A DNA stretch of 64,000 nt from Notamacropus eugenii. Its lineage: Eukaryota; Chordata; Mammalia; Diprotodontia; Macropodidae. The notes beneath the pieces are model-generated. The model ran no database searches. It was given only the letters and a program-made list of their open reading frames with translations, and had not been told where the DNA came from. Of this stretch, positions 57,791 through 64,000 are shown one piece after another; position 1 is the stretch's first letter; every line of letters begins with the position of its first letter. The position numbers and the translations under genes were made by a program. The stretch spans positions 51,150,771-51,214,770 of the forward strand of contig NC_092875.1 of the NCBI RefSeq assembly GCF_028372415.1, written 5' to 3'.

Positions 57791-59067
57791 AATATTTTTG
57801 TACATCCTTAGTTTGAATTTGTTTTGCTTCAGTATAATCCCTTCGTTATTGTACCTTTCAATTCTCCCCCTCCCTTTCCCCCTTTCCTTTCACTTTCCCT
57901 ATTGAATGAAATGTATTTCTTTACCCAAGTATGTGTGTGTGGTGGTGGGATTATATTTTCCCTCCTTTGACTAGTTCAACAGAGTAAGATTCAAGTGTCA
58001 GTTGCTCCGCTCACCTAGTCCTCCTTGTTTGTATAGACTTATACACCTCAATTATATAATTTTCCCTAATCTTCCTCTGTTTTCCCACCCTTCAGGGGAT
58101 TCTTGCCCTCCCATTCCTTTTTTCATGATCATTAAGACATAACAGAACTACTCCCTTCAGTCTAATTAGACTCTCCTTGACCCCTGATGATGATGTGGTT
58201 CAGAGGGGACACATGAATCATTTCCTCATATTAGAATGTAAACAGTTTATCTTGTTTAGTCCCTTATGATTCTTCATTCATGTCTATCTTTTTTGTTTTT
58301 CTTGAATCCTGTCTTTGAACTTCAAAGTTTCTGTGAAGCTCTGATGTCTCAAGAATTCTGAGTCCAGATTTTTATCAGGAAATCCTCTATTCATCAAAGG
58401 TTCAATTTTTTCCGTAGTAGGATTATAATCAGTTTTACCAAACACATTATTCTTGCTTGTAAGCTTATATCCTTTACCTTCTGAAATATCACATGCCAAC
58501 CTCTGTGCTCCTTTATATATGATAGTGCTGCTAAATTGCTTAACCACAACCCATTTAGGAGTTTCTTTCAGGAGGCAATCAGTGGATTCTTTTTATTTCT
58601 ACATTGTCCTCTGGTTCTAAGAGACATAGACAGTTTTCTTTTATAATTTCTTGAAAATGTTAGGTCTGGACTCTTTTTTGAGTGTCATAACTTCCCAGTA
58701 ATCCAATGATTCCTAAATTCTCTCTCTCCTTGATCTATTTTCTAAGTGAGTTTTTTGCAGTGAGATGACTTTACATTTTCTTCTATTTTTTAGTCTTTTT
58801 ATTTTACTTTATTATTTCTTATCCCAAGGAGTCATTAACTTCTATTTGGTCTCTTTTCGAATTTTCCAGGAGTTTGCTGCCTGCGCAAGGTTTTATTTCT
58901 CTTGTGCCAAATTATTAATTATCTGTCCCATTCTTTATTATATAAGTGTTATTTCTTTTCCAATTTTTTTCCTCTATGTAAAAGCAAGCACCCCAACATA
59001 ATTCTTAGATCTGCTTTTCTAAAAGGAAAGGCAACTTTTAAGGGGGTCAACAATCATTTTAATCAAG

Positions 59068-59070
<3 letters not shown>

Positions 59071-59135
<65 letters not shown>
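59071..59135. repeat. (AT)n microsatellite
   Basis: Uninterrupted AT dinucleotides for about 65 bp. The predicted peptides rich in Tyr-Ile here are artefacts. Confidence 0.95.
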
Positions 59136-59140
<5 letters not shown>

Positions 59141-59640
59141 CACTTAGTTCAGGAGAAAAAGTCAGCACCCTGAACTTCACAGAAAATACAGAGAAATACA
59201 GATCAATAGACAGTGCTTCCAGCTGCCTGACATAAGCAATACATACATCATGGATCAACAGACAGATGCAACTGTCTAACCGTACCTACATAGTTACCAG
59301 AGAGAGAAGCACCAACATCTGGGTTTTCAAAGCTGGGGAGACTCCTTAGCGACTGCCCAGAGTCTCTTCTGGCCAAACAAATACTTCCAATGAGTAAGTC
59401 CCAAAGTAAAACCTCACCTCAGAGAAGTTATATTTCTTAAAGCCAGAGGGCATCACACCCCTTGAGAACCAAGATTAGAAAATTAACAAAAGGTGTGGGC
59501 CTTCCTACAAATCTTCCCTAATCAAACTTCCCTCAATAGGCAGGTCCATTAATGGGTGGGGAAGATCTTCTCATTAAGAAGAAAAGTTATATTAACAATA
59601 AGCAAAAATGCATTATCAATACACTCTAGCACCCTCACCT
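59136..59640. other. Unassigned sequence between L1 pieces
   Basis: Moderate GC and no open frame of interest; it splits the old L1 remains. It may be an old repeat or LTR-like piece, but I do not recognise it. Confidence 0.3.
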
Positions 59641-60734
59641 CATTTCATTTGTAAAAGGTAGTTTAAGCTTAAAAAAAAAAAACCTCTTGCTTATCTCTTT
59701 CAGGTATTCTAGTGAGTTTGTGCTCAAGTTATGTTTTCCTTTCAGGCTTTCATTGTAGATGTTTTGGAATAATTCTCTTCTTGAGTGGTTTGAAGTCCTT
59801 GTCACTATAATAGCCTTTTGTTTATTTGTTCATTCTTCCAACCTACTTTCTAACTTTGGACTTTATGTTAAAGCCAGCTCTGCACATTTCTGGAAGGAAT
59901 ATCTGGGCTGATCATGCTGCTACTTTCTTGGGGTGCTTAATTGAATGTGTTATTCCAAGATCTCAGAGATGAAATCAGACTGGGGACCTGCAAGCTTTCA
60001 GTACTCCCAAAATAGAATGATTCAGGGCAAGATCTGATCACTGCTCCCCTGGTCTCAGCTCTTCAAGTTCCTGACTTAGGTATGGGTCTGAGCAACACTC
60101 CTGTGACTTTGCCCTTTGGAGCTTCAGTAGACTAATGCTGGATTTGGCTAAAAATTGACAGCTAGAAAGTTCTGATGGTTCAGAGTGACGGAATTTTAGT
60201 TTTCCTTTTGGTCTCAGAATCCTGTCCTCTGCAGACTTCAGACTAGTATGGCAGTTGGAATCGAAAGACCCCACTCTGCTCCTGAGGTCAGAAATACACA
60301 GCTGTTACTTACTTCTGAATTGGCTCCTTGCTTGGCACCCAACCTGGATCTAGACAGCAACTCATCCCTGGAACAAAACCCCTGAAGTATAGGTCTCCTC
60401 TTCAGTCCACCCTGTATCTTTGATCCGGAACTGGGCAGTGAGTGACAGCTACTAGTTGAAACCTATATTCCTACATCCTTCACAAGTTTAGTCCCTCTAT
60501 GTGAGTCTGGGACCTCTTCTTGACTTGGTACAGCCTTTCTCTGCATTATAGTGTTTCTCATGGAGTGTGTTCCTGGCCAGACACTGTCCCTAGTATCTGC
60601 AGCCTTCTCTGTCTATGTCTCTTTCCTGACTTGGTCTGGAAAAAATCATAACAAGTGATATTTTGGATTTCCCAACAAGGATTCAGTGCAGATCTGTTTG
60701 GAGGAGTTGGCTCATGCTATGTTACCTTGATGTT

Positions 60735-62100
60735 TGCAAAGAAATGGAATTCCTATAAAGAAAGACAAGAAATGAGCTAAATTCAAGATACAAAGATATT
60801 AAGAACTGATTTGAAAGTAGGGTCAAGTTCACATTAAAAGAGACCAAGACCTATTCACCTATTCATGTCTAAAAGACAAAGTAAAAAAAAAATAGTTTGA
60901 AGTGAGTTCTGGGTCAATGAACAATCAGAACCCACAACAGGAGGATCTAGGATATAAGGAGTATATGGCTCTGAGACCTCTGACATGCAGTCTTCCAATT
61001 TGAAGTAAATATGGGGAGGAGAAAAAGGAACACAGAAAGTAAGGAAAGGGCTTTCAGAGTGCAGTGAAGAAGGGGTCAGCAGGGCCACAGTCTAAGCTGA
61101 GGTAATGGGGATAAGAGAACTGATCAGAGGATAAGCAGAGATTAGTGGAACAGGCTGGGATCAGAATTCAGGCTCTCATTAACTCATGCCTAGTTATTAC
61201 AAAACGCTCTTAAATGCTTTCCCTTCCTGTAGGTTTGCCCCTACCCTTTCCAATTAATCTTGCACAAGGCTACCCGATTAATCTTCTAGGAAGCACAATT
61301 TCATCATGTCAGTACTATACTCAGAAATCCCCAGTTCCCAGCTCCTACCTTACCTATAAATCAAACACTTACACTTCCCATGTCAAAAGGCTTTTTTTTA
61401 TCAGTACATTAGACTATGGCCCCTCAACTCCTACAGAAGTTACAATCCCTAGTGCCTGCTGACATTGCCTCCCTAAAGCACTTCCTGATGACATCAATCC
61501 CTCAGTAGTAAAGGAACAGCCAAGGCCTTCTGAAAGGACTGGCTTTTTTGAGTGAGTACATTGGCCACAGTTGGATGGACAGAAGAAGAAAGAAGAGACA
61601 GGAAAAGAAAGAGAAGAAGCATTCAAAGGAGTAAAAAGAGAAAAAGGGTAGTGCCACAGTGGTATAGATTCCAGATGGGATGATCAATGCCATCAAATAA
61701 GGCAGAGGAGTTCAGGAAATAACAAGAATGAGAAAAATCTTTTGGATGCAGCTGCAAACCTTTCAGTGGTGACTTTTAAGAGCAGTTTTTTCTTAAGGCA
61801 ATATGTGTAAAAACCAAATTAGAGGAACTGAAGAGGTCTGTGCATATTTGAAAGGACACAAGGCAGCTATGACAAGAAAGAGATGGAATATATTCCCAAA
61901 TAGGCAAATTTTAATCTGATTTTCAAGGAACTGTTAAATTTTGCAAATTGCAGACTGATAGCAGCAAGGCACACTGAAAAAAATAATTAAAGGACCTGGG
62001 TTTCAATCCCAGTTCTGCCACTGACTTCTGTGAAAACTTGGGAAGTCACCTCTTTCTCTAAGCCTCATAAATGACATAGTTTGTATGGACGACCTCTGTG
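60735..62100. other. No gene; L2-like scrap
   Basis: 61200-61520 resembles decayed L2 3' text (CCTGATGACATCAATCC, TTAATCTTCTAGG). The rest is unassigned. Confidence 0.35.
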
Positions 62101-63150
62101 GTCCTTTTCAGCTATAAATCTATGATCACAGGATCCTAAGAACTTGATTAATTGAAAAAAACTCAAGAATGGATGGTCTTTGAACCCTTTAGAAAGGGAA
62201 GTAGTAATTACTTGGAAGAGCATTGAGGATAAATCATGTCAGACTAAGCCCACTTCCTTTTTTGACGGAGGACTTACTAGCGTATCTGGGAAATACTGGA
62301 AATATATTATATCCAAATTCCAGCAAAGCATTTTACAAGGCCTCATCTGTTTTCCTTCCTTCTGAACAAGACAGAAAGATATGAACTAAATAGCAGTCCA
62401 ATAAGGTGGGTTCACCACTGGTTGGGTGAACTGACCCAAAGAATTCACGAATGAATGTCCTCCTGGAGGAAGGTCTCTAATGGCATGACACAGAGTTCTG
62501 TCTTTGGTCCCATTTCATTCAACATTTTTATCAATGAGTTAATTAAAGACAGAGATGGCAAGGTTCTCAAGCATACAGATGAAACAAAATTAGAAGAGAA
62601 AGCTAATCTGTTGGATGGAAATCCAAAAAGGTCTCAATAATATTTAAAAAGGCATTTCTGTTATCCTTCTAGATAACAGGAGGATACCAGCACAATGGTC
62701 CTCATCTAATACAATGAAATTTAATAGCATAAAATCCTTCACTTTTCTTAAAAGAGATCAATTACACAGCTACAGAATTCAGGAGCTATGGCTAGAAAGC
62801 AGTCTATACAAAAGTAAACCAGGCATTTTAGTGGGTTGCAAGCTTGGTGAGTCATCAGATGACATGGCAGCCGAAAAAAAAAAGCAAACTAGGTCGTAGA
62901 TGTATTAATGGCCAGTACCCAAAACAAAGAGACCACGGTCCCACTATCCTTTGACCTGGTCAGATATTTGAAGATCTAGTTCTGAGCTCATCTTTGGAGA
63001 GGCACTAACAAGGGAGAATACATCTAGGAAAGTGAACAGGAGGGTTTGGGGACTTTAACCAATGTTAAAGAAATTGAGGAAGCTTACCCAAGAGAAGATT
63101 TTATGGGGGAGAGAAGAGATAGTCACCATCATCAAACATCTGTCATACAG

Positions 63151-63224
63151 AACAAGTAGGCATATCATGTCTACTGGACACAGTGGAAACAAGTAGACAT
63201 ATCATGTCTACTGGACACAGTGGA
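63151..63224 (+). repeat. 37-bp tandem duplication
   Basis: 63151-63187 is repeated at 63188-63224 with one base difference. Confidence 0.95.
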
Positions 63225-63273
63225 AAAGACAAGGACCACAGGACTGAAGTTATAGGGAAGAATTTAGCTCAAT

Positions 63274-63407
63274 ACAATGAGACAGTTTCTTTACTTACAG
63301 AATTGTCAAAATAGAAAAACTGAACGCCTAAGAAGAATCTACAATGAGACAGTTTCTTTACTTACAGAATTGTCAAAATAGAAAAACTGAACGCCTAAGA
63401 AGAATCT
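63274..63407 (+). repeat. 67-bp tandem duplication
   Basis: 63274-63340 is repeated exactly at 63341-63407. Confidence 0.97.
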
Positions 63408-63639
63408 CCAACAGCGGTCCAATGACCACTTTTCAGGCAAGTTGTAAAGGAGATAGATCCTTCAGGTAAAGGTTGAAGTAGATGATCATCTCAAGTCCCT
63501 CTCAACTCTTCAGATTCTATGATGACGCATGGAGGCAACGTCTTTGACGCAACAGAAAGAGATGGATTCTGGAATATATATTTCAAGACTAATTTTAGAG
63601 AGGAGAATGGACACTAATTCCTCTGAGAGTTCTCCCTCA

Positions 63640-63935
63640 TCTCAGTTTCCTAGAAGTCCTTGTTTTCTTAAAAGTTCTGCTCAAGTGACACCTTCCTTGT
63701 AAGGCTTTTCTTGATTCCCTTAGCTACCACTGTCCTCCCCCGAAACAATAACCTTGTACTTAATTTGTATGTATTTGTTATCAACTTATTTTCATACATT
63801 TTGTCTCCCTCAAGAGAATATAAGTTCCATGAAGGTAGGAACTATTTCAATTTCATTTTTGTCTTTTAATCCCCAGTGCCTGTCACAGTGCGTGACACAC
63901 AGTAAGCACTTAATAAATGTGGTTTGGTTGATAGT
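63640..63935 (+). mobile_element. L2 LINE 3' end
   Basis: CCTTCCTTGTAAGGCTTTTC, AAGTTCCATGAAGGTAGG, GTGCCTGTCACAGTGCGTGAC and TAAGCACTTAATAAATG form a typical L2 tail. Confidence 0.7.
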
Positions 63936-64000
63936 AAGTATAACAGCCTGTTTTTGAAGAGACCTAAACCTTTGTTTTTGAAGAGATCCAATGACATCAC

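Larger units (their letters stand above)
57830..60730 (-). mobile_element. Ancient minus-strand L1: spacer, ORF1 and 5' UTR remains
   Basis: Read on the minus strand, 57830-58280 resembles a purine-rich inter-ORF spacer, 58280-59030 resembles L1 ORF1 (plus-strand text GTGGATTCTTTTTATTTC, GATCTATTTTCTAAGTGAG), and 59650-60730 resembles the ORF1 start plus a 5' UTR of a different, older L1 subfamily. Unrelated sequence with an (AT)n run separates the two parts at 59040-59640. Confidence 0.5.
62110..63540 (+). mobile_element. CR1/L3 LINE fragment (RT to 3' region)
   Basis: The plus-strand translation of 62455-62640 includes SSVFGPISFNIFINELI and KHTDETKLEE, equivalent to the CR1 blocks VLGPxLFNIFINDL and FADDTKL. 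Just upstream, CATGTCAGACTAAG and CAGCAAAGCATTTTACAAGG match the preceding RT text. Many stops; not coding. Confidence 0.7.

Noticed and set aside
61414-61696. Cys/Phe-rich overlapping minus-strand frames
   Set aside because: Purine-rich plus strand (GAAGAAG runs) gives Phe/Ser/Leu-rich peptides; no domain.

Overview
The window is eukaryotic nuclear DNA from a mammal, most likely a marsupial. It has intron-split genes, AT-rich repeat-dense intergenic DNA, MIR-type and tRNA-derived SINEs, old L2 and CR1/L3 LINE pieces, and a young L1 whose ORFs and long purine-rich inter-ORF spacer I associate with opossum-type L1. The species assignment is an inference from repeat types; no database was searched.

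One complete host gene is visible. It lies on the minus strand, from a CpG-island promoter at about 28.6 kb to its stop codon at 17,286. Five coding exons join in phase: SCAN (26,066-25,625), a short linker (24,745-24,657), KRAB-A (22,538-22,412), KRAB-B (21,893-21,798), and an exon with 13 C2H2 zinc fingers (18,826-17,286). The predicted product is a 764-residue SCAN-KRAB zinc-finger repressor. No ortholog name is assigned. The CpG island (27.9-29.4 kb) carries a ZNF143-type site, an NRF1-like site, CCAAT boxes spaced about 50 bp apart and a row of GC boxes, so it may be bidirectional.

Other traces of zinc-finger gene history are an inverted KRAB-B exon copy with its introns at 32.3-32.7 kb (plus strand) and a decayed zinc-finger array at 38.8-40.0 kb (minus strand), which is split by a SINE.

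From 42.5 to 60.7 kb the window is a nest of L1 elements. An apparently intact full-length L1 (42.47-49.11 kb) has a 393-aa ORF1, a 1284-aa ORF2, a G-rich 3' UTR and a poly(A) tail. It abuts an old minus-strand L1 that was itself split by a second, 5'-truncated and broken L1 of the same type (49.4-54.9 kb). Older minus-strand L1 remains follow to 60.7 kb.

Region by region: 1-17 kb is a mosaic of CR1/L3, L2, MIR and SINE pieces with no gene. 17-28.7 kb is the zinc-finger gene, with two related solo LTRs and a mariner-like piece in its introns. 28.7-42.4 kb is repeats plus the zinc-finger relics. 42.5-60.7 kb is the L1 nest. 60.7-64 kb is L2 and CR1/L3 sequence with two recent-looking short tandem duplications. 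No tRNA, rRNA, CRISPR array or prokaryotic feature was seen.
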